Position numbers and translations under genes: made by a program
Shown here: piece by piece, positions 47,038 through 55,813 of the stretch
How the letters are laid out: every line of letters begins with the position of its first letter
Position numbering within the stretch: position 1 is the stretch's first letter
Notes under the pieces: generated by a model
The model's database searches: none
Told to the model about the DNA's origin: nothing
What the model saw: the letters and a program-made list of their open reading frames with translations, nothing else
From: Parcubacteria group bacterium Greene0714_7
GTDB taxonomy: Bacteria > Patescibacteria > Paceibacteria > UBA9973 > UBA2103
Direction of reading: 5' to 3'
Assembly: GCA_007378985.1 (NCBI GenBank)
Contig: VMHB01000005.1
Location: 1-64,000, forward strand
DNA: 64,000 nt

Positions 47038-47982
47038 TTAAGCTGTCTCAGCTTCATTCGCCTTAGCTTTGAGAGTCTCCAGCATGGCATCAATATTTCC
47101 TTCCAAAATTGATTCAATATTGTGCCATGACTCCTTAATACGGTGGTCAGAAACACGGTCCTGCGTGAAGTTATATGTGCGTATCTTTTCGGAACGACTC
47201 CCTGTGCCAATTTGAGACTTTCTATGCGCAGCATGTTCTGCGGCAGCCTTTTCTTCTTCAAAGCTTTCGAGTTTTGCAGCAAGAATTTGCATTGCTTTAT
47301 CACGGTTCGCCTTCTGACTTCTCTCTGACTGCGCTCGCACTTCAAGACCTGTAGGGATATGAACAAGACGTACCGCTGTCTCAACTTTGTTAACATTCTG
47401 CCCCCCTGCCCCACCTGAGCGAGAAAATTCCATCTGCACATCAGCTGGATTTAACTCAAATTTTGGAAATTTCCTGATAGGCAGTATTGCAACAGATGCC
47501 GTAGAAGTATGAATGCGTCCTGATTTCTCAGTAACAGGAATACGCTGAACACGGTGCACACCGGTTTCATACTGAAGTGCACTATATACACCTCTACCTG
47601 TTACTTCTATTGATTCTAAGTTTGGATCAAGAACTTTTACCTCCCACCCCTTCGCTTCGGCATAGCGCATATACATACGCGCTAAATCCCCCGCAAAAAT
47701 ATTTGCTTCATTTCCGCCTGCTCCTGCACGAAACTCCATCACCACAGCTACTGGCTCGTCTTCAGGTCCATCGGTAACAGGCGCAAGTATTTCCTGCATT
47801 TGTTCTAAGAGAGTCTGTCGTTGAGATTCTAGTTGCACCCGCTCCTCTTCCGCAAGCTCCGCAAGTGACGGATCGCTTTCTTTCAACTCCAGAACACGCG
47901 AGAGCTCATGTGTCAGTCGATCAAACTCAGCAGCGAGATATGCAGTTTTTGGATTTGATTTAAATTCTTGAATGTCCAACAT
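47038..47982 (-). CDS. prfA: Peptide chain release factor 1
   Basis: It reads UAA and UAG and triggers peptide release. Seen: the PCRF domain with EFRAGAGGNEANIFAGDLAR, the codon-recognition PxT region (RIPVTEKSGRIHTSTASVAI), and the catalytic GGQ in FSRSGGAGGQNVNKVETAVR near residue 195, followed by RTYNFTQDRVSDHRI. At 314 aa it is ~40 residues shorter at the N-terminus than the usual 355-360. It follows rpmE, with a structured 67-nt gap. Confidence 0.95.
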   Translation of the reverse strand: MLDIQEFKSNPKTAYLAAEFDRLTHELSRVLELKESDPSLAELAEEERVQLESQRQTLLEQMQEILAPVTDGPEDEPVAVVMEFRAGAGGNEANIFAGDLARMYMRYAEAKGWEVKVLDPNLESIEVTGRGVYSALQYETGVHRVQRIPVTEKSGRIHTSTASVAILPIRKFPKFELNPADVQMEFSRSGGAGGQNVNKVETAVRLVHIPTGLEVRAQSERSQKANRDKAMQILAAKLESFEEEKAAAEHAAHRKSQIGTGSRSEKIRTYNFTQDRVSDHRIKESWHNIESILEGNIDAMLETLKAKANEAETA

Positions 47983-47987
47983 AGTAA

Positions 47988-48054
47988 TTAGCCACTAGTG
48001 ATTAGGGTATAGGGAGTGTGGGGTTTTGCCTAGTGGCTATACCCTATTGGCTAA
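47988..48054 (-). other. Stem-loop in the rpmE-prfA gap
   Basis: TTAGCCA/TGGCTAA (47988-47994, 48048-48054) encloses TAGGGTATAG/CTATACCCTA (48003-48012, 48037-48046). On the minus strand it ends 5 nt before the prfA start and begins 1 nt after the rpmE stop, so it fills the intercistronic space. Confidence 0.55.
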
Positions 48055-48055
48055 C

Positions 48056-48313
48056 TTATTTCTTTACAGCGCGAGCAGCGGTGCGCTTTTTGAATCTATC
48101 AACACGGCCAGCACGGTCGAGAGTGCTTTGTTTCCCTGTGTAGAAAGGATGCGAATCGCTTGAAATTTCAACAGTGTAGAGAGGGTATTCTTTCCCGTCC
48201 ACGACAATAGTCTGCGTGGTAGGAACAGTCGAACCAATGATGAATTCAGCACCAGAACCAGCGTCTTTGAAGACTACGAGTCTGTAATTTTTTGGATGGA
48301 TATCATCTTTCAT
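48056..48313 (-). CDS. rpmE2: 50S ribosomal protein bL31, type B
   Basis: A large-subunit protein bridging to the 30S head. Seen: MKDDIHPKNYRLVVFKDAGS, the TVPTTQTIVVDGKEYPLYTV segment, and ISSDSHPFYTGKQSTLDRAG then RVDRFKKR. It lacks the zinc-binding CxxC, so it is the C- (type B) form. Length 85 aa. A full promoter (TTGCAG, 17 nt, TATAAT) lies 8 nt before its ATG. prfA follows. Confidence 0.95.
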   Translation of the reverse strand: MKDDIHPKNYRLVVFKDAGSGAEFIIGSTVPTTQTIVVDGKEYPLYTVEISSDSHPFYTGKQSTLDRAGRVDRFKKRTAARAVKK

Positions 48314-48321
48314 GTCGCACG

Positions 48322-48350
48322 ATTATAACACTGCTAAATACACTCTGCAA
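48322..48350 (-). promoter_or_regulatory. Promoter of rpmE (leaderless)
   Basis: On the minus strand TTGCAG (48345-48350), a 17-nt spacer, and TATAAT (48322-48327) ending 8 nt before the ATG. Confidence 0.7.
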
Positions 48351-48392
48351 TAGAGCCAAATAATCCCTATCCTTAGGTTCCCTTCTTTAATT

Positions 48393-50759
48393 TTACTGTT
48401 CCCTAAATGCTGGCAAGATTTTTACCGTCGCCGAAACAGAGGGATGCAAACTGCCCGCAGTACATGAGAAGGTGTAGAGACTTTCTGAGGTAATAACTAC
48501 GGACTTCGAACCTGCAGTGAGAGATGAGGAAAGTCCTGGACCTGAAACCGTACATGCATTCACACTACCGCCAACAAACCATGTAATGGTGACAGGGTCA
48601 CCCGAGCGAACGAGCTGAGGAGTTGCAATAAGAGAGAGTGTTGGTGCAATAACAGTTACGGTTGCAGTACTGAACGCGCGGTTACCTGAGGCATCCGTGC
48701 AGGTAAGCGTATAGAGAGTCGTGTCAGTTGGAGTCACTGAAAGCGTTCCCGAAGTGCGTCCACCTGTATTGAAGTTCCCTCCCGTACATGAGACAGCATG
48801 AGCAGATGTCCACGATAAGAGTGAAGGTGCACCGTATACAACCGTTGTTGGAAACGCTGTGAGAAGAGCTGATACTCCTCCTGAGGTTGGCGCTGTTGGT
48901 GTGGTCGGTGGCGTACTTGGTGTAGGACATGATGGTCCAGTACAAGCTGGTGGAGTAACAGTTGGGCACGAAGGTCCAGTACAAGAAGGAGGAACTAAGA
49001 TACACTCGATTCCAGTACAGACCAATGAACTACAGCTTGCAGTGACACTTGCAGTAGAGGAAGTTGTATTTGTAGTGGTTGTTTCAGTACCCGGATTAGT
49101 TGTAGTAGTTGGAACTGGAGTACCCCCTACGGCAAGACCTGCAAAATAATTGTAGTTAGTGCCATTTCCGCCAACAGTAAGACTGGTTGAATCTTTCTGT
49201 ACGACAGAGGCACCTACATAAGAATTGTAACGATAATAAGTATTCACTGCCTGCCCAGTTGGACTCACGACTTCACGTACCTCAACATTACAACAACCTC
49301 CTGAGGGAGTTATTTCACTACACACTTGCCCTAGAGTAGCGTCAACACCGCCCGTAAACCCAACCCCATCTTGCGTGTCGTTAGCACTGGCTATATAGGT
49401 ACCCCCAGAACATTGCATGCCACCCTGAATAACGACATGAGGCTGTCCCGAAGTAGTTGTTGTTGTAGTACCAGGGGTGGTAACAGTGCTCGTGGTATTA
49501 ACTAGTGCAGTATCTGTAACTGTAACTGAAGCGGTTTTAATGCCTAGGGTTGAATAAATTTTTTCAATCAACGCACCTGTACCAGATAAACCGTCAGTGC
49601 CACTCCATTCGTAGCCATATGATCCTGAGCCTCCAGACACAACTGCAGTCCATGTAATTGCTGATCCGGGTGCAACAGTTGGGAATGACGGGGAGCACGA
49701 CGCGCTTAAAACTGGTGACCCAACGTGCACAACGGCAGAAGCCGATGCGGTGAGGCCAGGGGTCACAACTGTTGATGTACCTCCTCCTGATGCACCGACA
49801 CACTGATACACAGCTGTTTCAATCTGACATGAGTCATTTGCTACGTTTATTTTACAGATGTTTCCATCTCCAACTCCACCGCAGGCTTGCCCTGTTGGAT
49901 TTGAGGGACACCACGCCACTCCAGAATATGCAAGGTTAAGACTAGACACCCTAGTCTGACCTGCGTTACAGAAGAAATCACTGATGTCATTATAGGAGAG
50001 TTGCCATGTGCCTGGAGTGGGAGATGTTGTTACTGATGAACTTGGACCTGAACATGTCACAGAGTAGTTGGTGGTTACACTCAAAGGACCCGTTGACACG
50101 GAGCCCATAACATTACCCCCTGTATCAAAACCACTACCTGCACAAGAAATTGCATTGGTTGAATTCCAAGTAAGCGTTGATTGGGCGCCTATGGTCACCG
50201 TGCCTGGATTTGCATTGAGTGTTGCGGTTGGTCCTGGAGGTGGATTCACAGTTACGCTCGCATTGGAAGAAGCACTTTGAGTTCCGTCAGTACAAGTCAC
50301 GGAATACACCGTTGAGTCTGCGGGGGAAACGATGAGGGATCCAGAAGTTGCACCACCTGTAGAGAAATTAGTTCCTGTACATGATGTTGCGTAGGAAGAA
50401 CTCCATGAGAGTGACGAAGAGCCTCCGGTGTCAATTGCTGAAGGCACTACGATGATGCCAGCGGTGGGTGTTGTTGGTTCTTCAATACATCCCTCATCTA
50501 TGTCGCCGATAGTAGCTACTTGGTAGGTACTTTGCACCGTGTAACTGTCACCGCCGTAGAGCGCACGAAATGCCGCTTCACCTCCACTATTAGGAGGAAA
50601 GGGATTAGTTACCACAGTGTATTGATATTCCCATGTCACACCACTACACCCACCACCTGTTGCCGGGCCAGCATATGTAGTATTCGGGATACTCGAAAAC
50701 AAAAACCCAGTAAAAATAAAAACTGCAAGAAATGGAACAAGAGTTATTTTCATTCTCAT
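48393..50759 (-). CDS. Secreted Ig-like-repeat surface protein, 788 aa
   Basis: A secreted surface protein. A signal peptide (MRMKITLVPFLAVFIFTGFL) is followed by a Cys-containing segment and Ig-like repeats related to those of the sortase-operon protein. These have cores such as ILVSAD/SSLSWSSSYATSCTGTNFSTGG and TLTWNSTNAISCAGSGFDTG. A PKD-like domain (PSFPTVAPGSAITWTAVVSG) and a low-complexity CTGPSCPTVTPPACTGPSCP block follow, then two more Ig repeats, ending KILPAFREQ. No C-terminal sorting signal or membrane span is seen, so anchoring is unexplained. It is followed by rpmE and preceded by a TolB-like protein. Confidence 0.8.
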   Translation of the reverse strand: MRMKITLVPFLAVFIFTGFLFSSIPNTTYAGPATGGGCSGVTWEYQYTVVTNPFPPNSGGEAAFRALYGGDSYTVQSTYQVATIGDIDEGCIEEPTTPTAGIIVVPSAIDTGGSSSLSWSSSYATSCTGTNFSTGGATSGSLIVSPADSTVYSVTCTDGTQSASSNASVTVNPPPGPTATLNANPGTVTIGAQSTLTWNSTNAISCAGSGFDTGGNVMGSVSTGPLSVTTNYSVTCSGPSSSVTTSPTPGTWQLSYNDISDFFCNAGQTRVSSLNLAYSGVAWCPSNPTGQACGGVGDGNICKINVANDSCQIETAVYQCVGASGGGTSTVVTPGLTASASAVVHVGSPVLSASCSPSFPTVAPGSAITWTAVVSGGSGSYGYEWSGTDGLSGTGALIEKIYSTLGIKTASVTVTDTALVNTTSTVTTPGTTTTTTSGQPHVVIQGGMQCSGGTYIASANDTQDGVGFTGGVDATLGQVCSEITPSGGCCNVEVREVVSPTGQAVNTYYRYNSYVGASVVQKDSTSLTVGGNGTNYNYFAGLAVGGTPVPTTTTNPGTETTTTNTTSSTASVTASCSSLVCTGIECILVPPSCTGPSCPTVTPPACTGPSCPTPSTPPTTPTAPTSGGVSALLTAFPTTVVYGAPSLLSWTSAHAVSCTGGNFNTGGRTSGTLSVTPTDTTLYTLTCTDASGNRAFSTATVTVIAPTLSLIATPQLVRSGDPVTITWFVGGSVNACTVSGPGLSSSLTAGSKSVVITSESLYTFSCTAGSLHPSVSATVKILPAFREQ

Positions 50760-50766
50760 ATCAGAA

Positions 50767-51669
50767 TTAAGGAATAATTCGATAATGTGAAGTCACTGGA
50801 AGATCAAATGCCTTTACACCAGCTGGTGGCATAGAGGCCTTGAAGCGCCATATATGTGCAGTGCCGTTTGTTTGACGTTCAACAGCGTAAAACGAATCGC
50901 CATTAAAAGCACCGTGTACGAGTGTCTGCGGTATGTTTCCTAATGGGTTAAGACCCATAGGAGCTTCAATATGTGTGACAGAGAAAAGCTCATAATTCTT
51001 CGTGAGCCCATTTGGAATTGCTAGATATTTTCCATCGCGACTAATATGAGCAGCGTAATCAATGAGACCAGGGTTCAAGAAGAATGTAGTTTGAGAAGTT
51101 TTTGTAGAAACATCCGCTACAGTAATTCCAGTAGGGCCAGTGAAGAGAAGCATGAGTTTTCCATTACTTTCAAAAAACTCTGGACCAAAACCAGTGCCCA
51201 TAAGTGTTACCTCACCAGTTTTCACATCGAGAACTTTAATAGTCCATGCAGAAAGTTGTGCAGTGAAATAGGTATCAGCAGGAGCGTTGGTGAGCGCAGC
51301 ATATGCAACCATGGTGCCATCAGGAGAAACTGATACTGATGCCTTCCCTCCTCCATCTGCGCTAAGCGCTTGTGTTTTTGGCGAAAGCATCATGACATCC
51401 ACTGCGTTCGTTTCAGCATTTCGCACCAAAGCAACTGCCGTACCCCGCGCCGATGCATAGTCAGCAAGAGTGCCGTTTACTGCTACTTTCTTTTCATGGA
51501 AACCAGTAATGCCGAATGAAAATACCTTACCTGAAAGATATTGCCCTTCAAAAACTTTAAGACCTATGAGTCGAATAGGTACCGCACGAACATACAAAAT
51601 GCCGAGAATAATAATGATGACTAACGCTATTGAGACGAGAGCATAAACCCTCTTTGGAGAAGTGATCAT
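50767..51669 (-). CDS. Membrane-anchored beta-propeller-like protein, 300 aa
   Basis: Unrecognised by name. From the Met at 51669 there is a short charged start (MITSPKRVYA), one span LVSIALVIIIILGILYVRAV, and then beta-repeats of the TolB/WD40-like style: VSVSPDGTMVAYAAL, GTGFGPEFFESNGKLMLLFT, AAHISRDGKYLAIPNGL, YELFSVTHIE. These suggest a six- or seven-bladed propeller facing outward. It overlaps nothing and ends 7 nt before the Ig-repeat gene start, probably one unit. Two earlier in-frame starts (51720, 51792) extend into the inverted-repeat region and look less likely. Confidence 0.7.
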   Translation of the reverse strand: MITSPKRVYALVSIALVIIIILGILYVRAVPIRLIGLKVFEGQYLSGKVFSFGITGFHEKKVAVNGTLADYASARGTAVALVRNAETNAVDVMMLSPKTQALSADGGGKASVSVSPDGTMVAYAALTNAPADTYFTAQLSAWTIKVLDVKTGEVTLMGTGFGPEFFESNGKLMLLFTGPTGITVADVSTKTSQTTFFLNPGLIDYAAHISRDGKYLAIPNGLTKNYELFSVTHIEAPMGLNPLGNIPQTLVHGAFNGDSFYAVERQTNGTAHIWRFKASMPPAGVKAFDLPVTSHYRIIP

Positions 51670-51751
51670 ACTGGAATAGTATCGTGAAATAAAAGAGGCG
51701 CTATCAAGCCTTGTGGACATTGCAATAGGGCTTCTGCAATTAAAATAGCTC

Positions 51752-51909
51752 GAGCATGTTTTGAAACCTCCCCCTACCTGGGAGCCGTTCATTTTCTATT
51801 CAACATTTCGTCTCGTACTCAATGTACCTACCATTTCGGACTCCGACTCATGTCTCATCACGAAAATGAACGGCTCCGGTTCGGGTACCACGAGTTTCAA
51901 AACATGCTC
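51752..51909 (-). other. Nested 16-bp + 16-bp inverted repeat between two surface-protein genes
   Basis: Outer arms GAGCATGTTTTGAAAC (51752-51767) and GTTTCAAAACATGCTC (51894-51909), inner arms GGAGCCGTTCATTTTC (51781-51796) and GAAAATGAACGGCTCC (51862-51877), all perfect, with a 65-nt loop. The structure lies directly after the lytic transglycosylase stop and 83 nt before the propeller gene. Confidence 0.7.
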
Positions 51910-53255
51910 TATAACCCCTTCAAGAAGTCGATATTGTTTTGAAAATCCGTAGCTTTTGCTATGACTGAATTACCATAGAAACTATTTGCGGGTTTTTTAG
52001 AATCACATGAACGACCAGAATAGTATCTACATGCAGCGTTTCGCTCAGCCGAATAGGTACCTGCATCAGCCCCTAAATCAGACATATAGAGAGCCGTTGC
52101 CATGATTGCATCTTTAGCTTCCCAAGGATTAGGTTTCGATACACCAAGAGCTTTGGCAAGTCGCGCTTGATACAATACCCAAGTAGAAGGGATAAACTGC
52201 GAGGGTCCCATCGCTCCACCATATCCTCCAGTTGAAGGACACGACACTGGGGTCGTCGCCCACGGTAATCCAAGCGCACTAGTAATTTTAAGAAATGGAT
52301 CAGTATCACGAGGTGACTTCATTACGCCAGCAAAAAACTTTCCAGTATTTTTACCAACACCGTCACCTGTTTGTAGACTAGAAATAAAACACGACCCAAC
52401 ATTCTTTCCTAAATCAGACTCTTGTGAGAGGATCGCTAAAATAAATGCTGCGCGCACACCAGTTTTTTGTGAAGCATACGATGCATAATCAAGCGCGGTA
52501 CCGAAAGGAATTCCGCCACTATCACGAAGAGGAAACAGGGCAGCACGAATTTTTGCCGCCTGCTGTTGTCGTTCAGCTAAAACCTTTTGATACGAGGCCT
52601 CTTGATTTTTTGTGATAGCAAGCAAGCTCTTTTTTTCAGCTTCACTTTGAGCAACAACTTTCTTTTTCGTTTCTACAACATAGCGAGCATCAAGCTCCTG
52701 AGTCTGTTGCTTTGCTAGAGTTTTTTTCTCAATTTCAGCCTGAGTTTTTGCGCCACGAATTGAAGTGAAGAGTTCATCGAGTTTCTGCTCCACCGTAAGT
52801 AGTGCATCAAAATCTGCAAAAAATTCCGATACACTCTTTGAAGACAAGATAATTTCTGGCAAGGTTGAACTCTCTACTTCCCGTACCGTCTGCAACATTG
52901 AAGCTAAGGACTCCTGCCCCCGAACTATTCGCTGGTCTAGGTTTTTTATTTTTGCACTTCGGGCATTGATTTCCGCATTGAGATTAGAGATAGTGATACT
53001 GCGTTGCTTAATCTCCGCCTCTGCCTTTTTTATTTGGGCGTTCAACATCGTCACGTCACCCTGCAGACTATTTTTTTTAAGTTGAGTGTCATCAAGAATG
53101 CTCTGCCACTGCGCAATCTCTTTTTGAATTTCCTGATACTGCGCCTCCAAGCGAGCACGCTCTTCAGGCGAAAAGAATTCCGCGCGTGCATGGATAGGAA
53201 AAGTTGCCCCCACAAGTATGAGAAGAGACGCAATTAAAAAAAGACGGACTTTCAT
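51909..53255 (-). CDS. Secreted lytic transglycosylase with N-terminal coiled coil
   Basis: It cuts peptidoglycan glycan strands during growth or division. Seen: a signal peptide (MKVRLFLIASLLILVGATFP, then HARA), a long PcsB/EnvC-like coiled coil (about 30-245) rich in Gln, Glu and Lys, and a transglycosylase domain. That domain has the catalytic Glu in ILAILSQESDLGKNVGSCF, then STGGYGGAMGPSQFIPSTWV, the MltB/SLT marks. CxxY-type cysteines near the end (NAACRYYSGRSCDS) may form a disulfide. Length 448 aa. TATACT ends 7 nt before the ATG. The coiled coil suggests control by a divisome partner, as for EnvC and PcsB (inference). Confidence 0.88.
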   Translation of the reverse strand: MKVRLFLIASLLILVGATFPIHARAEFFSPEERARLEAQYQEIQKEIAQWQSILDDTQLKKNSLQGDVTMLNAQIKKAEAEIKQRSITISNLNAEINARSAKIKNLDQRIVRGQESLASMLQTVREVESSTLPEIILSSKSVSEFFADFDALLTVEQKLDELFTSIRGAKTQAEIEKKTLAKQQTQELDARYVVETKKKVVAQSEAEKKSLLAITKNQEASYQKVLAERQQQAAKIRAALFPLRDSGGIPFGTALDYASYASQKTGVRAAFILAILSQESDLGKNVGSCFISSLQTGDGVGKNTGKFFAGVMKSPRDTDPFLKITSALGLPWATTPVSCPSTGGYGGAMGPSQFIPSTWVLYQARLAKALGVSKPNPWEAKDAIMATALYMSDLGADAGTYSAERNAACRYYSGRSCDSKKPANSFYGNSVIAKATDFQNNIDFLKGL

Positions 53256-53262
53256 CCGTCTT

Positions 53263-53268
53263 AGTATA
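53263..53268 (-). promoter_or_regulatory. -10 box for the lytic transglycosylase gene (leaderless)
   Basis: TATACT on the minus strand, 7 nt before the ATG. Confidence 0.6.
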
Positions 53269-53278
53269 GCAAAAAGTA

Positions 53279-53316
53279 GGTGCCAGGTTTCAGGTGTCAG
53301 CTTTCTGGTTGTAATT
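53279..53316. repeat. Heptanucleotide repeat tract
   Basis: 7-nt units GTGCCAG, GTTTCAG, GTGTCAG, CTTTCTG between rplY and the transglycosylase gene. Confidence 0.5.
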
Positions 53317-53349
53317 CAAGAAAACAATTCCACAAACGACGCTAAATAT

Positions 53350-53997
53350 TTATGCTTCTTCTGATGGCAGAGCTTCTTCTTCCTTCTTACCGCGATCTTC
53401 AGAAATGCCGATAGCAGACATATCAGGTCCTGTAACCGGCTCCTCAACTTCTTCGTTTGCTGTCGCAATGAGTACCACAACCGCTTCTGCGTCAGTTACC
53501 AGCGTAACGCCAGATGGAAGTGTAATGTCACCTGCGAGAATTTGTGAATCAATAGCATTAAGCACTGACACATCAACAGTAATAGAGTGCGGAAGATTTG
53601 TTGCCTCAGCCTCAATTTCAATTTCGTGAAGTGCCTTAACTAAGTTGCCGTTGAGCTCTTTAACTGCAGGAGCAACACCAACGAATTCAATAGGTACTGA
53701 AATTTCAACCTTTTGACCTTTCTGAACTGCATAAAAATCAGCGTGACGAGGTATGTCAGTCACGGGATCCCTATCAACTTCATGAATGAGAACATTGTAC
53801 TCTTTTCCGTCAACTGAGAGCTGAATCACCGTAGATTCCCCTGCCTTTTCAAGTGTTTTTGTGAATTCGCGAAGAGGCATTTCAATAGCTGTTGCCTCTT
53901 GTTTTGGGCCATACACAATAGCTGGCATTGATCCTTCCTTGCGAAGCTGTTGTACTCCCTTACCAGAAACTGTTCGTTTTGTAGCTTTTAATTCCAT
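53350..53997 (-). CDS. rplY: 50S ribosomal protein bL25 (general stress protein CTC type)
   Basis: It binds 5S rRNA in the large subunit. Seen: the L25 domain, MELKATKRTVSGKGVQQLRK then GSMPAIVYGPKQEATAIEM and LIHEVDRDPVTDIPRHADFY. The C-terminal TL5/CTC beta domain follows (VEISVPIEFVGVAPAVKELN, SILA-like ITLPSGVTLVTDAEAVVVLI), with an acidic tail (EDRGKKEEEALPSEEA). Length 215 aa, the long form. TATACT ends 8 nt before the ATG. Confidence 0.95.
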   Translation of the reverse strand: MELKATKRTVSGKGVQQLRKEGSMPAIVYGPKQEATAIEMPLREFTKTLEKAGESTVIQLSVDGKEYNVLIHEVDRDPVTDIPRHADFYAVQKGQKVEISVPIEFVGVAPAVKELNGNLVKALHEIEIEAEATNLPHSITVDVSVLNAIDSQILAGDITLPSGVTLVTDAEAVVVLIATANEEVEEPVTGPDMSAIGISEDRGKKEEEALPSEEA

Positions 53998-54005
53998 GTC
54001 GAGAG

Positions 54006-54011
54006 AGTATA
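54006..54011 (-). promoter_or_regulatory. -10 box for rplY (leaderless)
   Basis: TATACT on the minus strand, 8 nt before the rplY ATG. Confidence 0.6.
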
Positions 54012-54069
54012 TCCGAAAACTCCTAAAAAATCAAAGCTCTCTAGGCGGGTAGGCCTTACTACGCACTCC

Positions 54070-55746
54070 TTATATGGGTAAATCGAGGCGACTGGCAGAC
54101 TCGGCAAATGAGGTACCCACTTTCTTACCTGGGTTGAATATATTCTCTGGATCAAAGATTCTCTTTACATCCTCAAAAAGCTTCTGCATTTCAGTGCCAA
54201 ACATTTGCTCCACATATGGGGTGCGCACTAAGCCATCATTGTGTTCGCCTGAAATAGAGCCTTTGTAAGAGAGTACGAGGTCATACACTTTATGTGAAAG
54301 CTCATCAATTATTTTTTTAGCATCAGGACGCTGCGGATCAATGAGTGGAATGATATGAAAATTACCATCACCTACATGACCTGCAACGGTGTACGTTAAA
54401 TCATATTCAGAAAGTATGACGGCGAGTTTTGGTAAAAAATCAACAAGAGAGAGCGGTGGTACCACAAAATCGTCAATGAAAGGTGCTGCACGCATTCCCC
54501 GTACTTTTTGTCTTAATAGGTTAAAGCTCTCGCGCCGTATAACCCAATACTTTCTTGCAGCACGTTCGTTTTTAGCGATGCGAATTCCATCATGAAGATT
54601 GAGTGTCCTTACTTCCGCAACAAGATTTTTTGCTTTCTGAAGTGCTTCTTCTTGAGTGTCCCCTCGAAACTCAACCATTAATACCAACTTGGGAATACCA
54701 CCAGTCACTAACATCCACAATTCTGGTAAAAACGAAAGAGCAAGAGAAACAATTCCCGCCTTCATTTGTGTTGCGAATTCGGGGAAATATTTTACCGCTA
54801 AAGAAAAAGTGTGTTCATCGTAGGATTCAAAGCTGTCAGGTTTGTGTGCAAGAATTTTTGGGACAAGCACACTCAAGTCATGAATATCTTTAAGAAAAAA
54901 TACTGCCATTGAAGAATAGGCCTGCGGGCGCACTAACTTGAAACGAATTTTAGTAATGATTCCTAAAGTTCCTTGAGAGCCGACCATAAGCCTTGCAAGA
55001 TTGAGCGAGCGCACGCCATCACCGATGTCCCATAGTGCATAGCCTGAAGAATTTTTCTCGACATGAGGCCTCCCTTTCTCGATTACTGAACGGTTTTCTT
55101 TGAGGAGTTTTGCAACGGATCGATACAACTCACCCTCAAAAGATTGCTCTACTAATTTTTCTTTGAGTGTGTCCCCTTCTAGTTTTTTCAATGTATGCAC
55201 CTGCCCATCAGCAAGTACAACTTCAAGCTCTTCTACATAGCGTGCAGTTTTTCCATATTTTAAATTTTTCTCTCCACCTGAATCATTTGCGACCATACCG
55301 CCAACAGCACATATTTCACGGCTTGCGGTGTAACTCGGCAATTCAACATTCTTTTTCTTTGTTTCCTTATCAAAATCACGGAAATACATTCCCGGTTCCA
55401 CTACCGCATAGCCACCTCCCTGCCCTGCAAGGAGTGGCGAGCTTTCAAGCTCAAGAAGCTTATTAAGGTGCGCAGTCATATCAAGAATAATCGAGGTATT
55501 CAAAGGCCCTCCCGACATATCTGTTCCCGCGGAGCGGGCGGTAATCGAAACATTTTCGCCATTCTTTTTCCTTTCAGTTGCAAATTGCACAATGCCCGCG
55601 ATGTCTTCTGCACTTTGTGGTCGTACTATTACTTTTGGAAGTACGCGAAAAAGACTCGCGTCACGACTAAATTTTTCAAGGGTCTGAGAAGAATCATCCA
55701 CCTCACCCCTCACACTATTCTTTAAATCCTCTATCAAGTTACCCAT
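54070..55746 (-). CDS. FAD-linked oxidase, GlcD/D-lactate dehydrogenase type
   Basis: A flavoprotein oxidising a 2-hydroxy acid such as lactate or glycolate. Seen: the FAD-binding PCMH domain (PKVIVRPQSAEDIAGIVQFA, then TARSAGTDMSGGPLNTSIIL near residues 70-90, and EPGMYFRDFD), the EICAVGGMVANDSGGEKNLK loop, and LMVGSQGTLGIITKIRFKLV. The C-terminal FAD-oxidase domain has TVAGHVGDGNFHIIPLIDPQ and SISGEHNDGLVRTPYVEQMF. Length 558 aa. The electron acceptor and substrate are not readable, and no Fe-S partner gene follows. The start at 55746 is 2 bp from the first in-frame plus-strand ATG, so the divergent promoters of this gene and pfkB overlap. Confidence 0.88.
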   Translation of the reverse strand: MGNLIEDLKNSVRGEVDDSSQTLEKFSRDASLFRVLPKVIVRPQSAEDIAGIVQFATERKKNGENVSITARSAGTDMSGGPLNTSIILDMTAHLNKLLELESSPLLAGQGGGYAVVEPGMYFRDFDKETKKKNVELPSYTASREICAVGGMVANDSGGEKNLKYGKTARYVEELEVVLADGQVHTLKKLEGDTLKEKLVEQSFEGELYRSVAKLLKENRSVIEKGRPHVEKNSSGYALWDIGDGVRSLNLARLMVGSQGTLGIITKIRFKLVRPQAYSSMAVFFLKDIHDLSVLVPKILAHKPDSFESYDEHTFSLAVKYFPEFATQMKAGIVSLALSFLPELWMLVTGGIPKLVLMVEFRGDTQEEALQKAKNLVAEVRTLNLHDGIRIAKNERAARKYWVIRRESFNLLRQKVRGMRAAPFIDDFVVPPLSLVDFLPKLAVILSEYDLTYTVAGHVGDGNFHIIPLIDPQRPDAKKIIDELSHKVYDLVLSYKGSISGEHNDGLVRTPYVEQMFGTEMQKLFEDVKRIFDPENIFNPGKKVGTSFAESASRLDLPI

Positions 55747-55800
55747 GCGTATCTTGAATAATACACTACACACCTACGTCCGAGAGAAAGACGGAGATGG

Positions 55801-55806
55801 TACAAT
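55801..55806 (+). promoter_or_regulatory. -10 box for pfkB-tal (leaderless)
   Basis: TACAAT ends 7 nt before the ATG at 55814, favouring that start over the in-frame ATG at 55745. Confidence 0.5.
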
Positions 55807-55813
55807 TGCGCCA

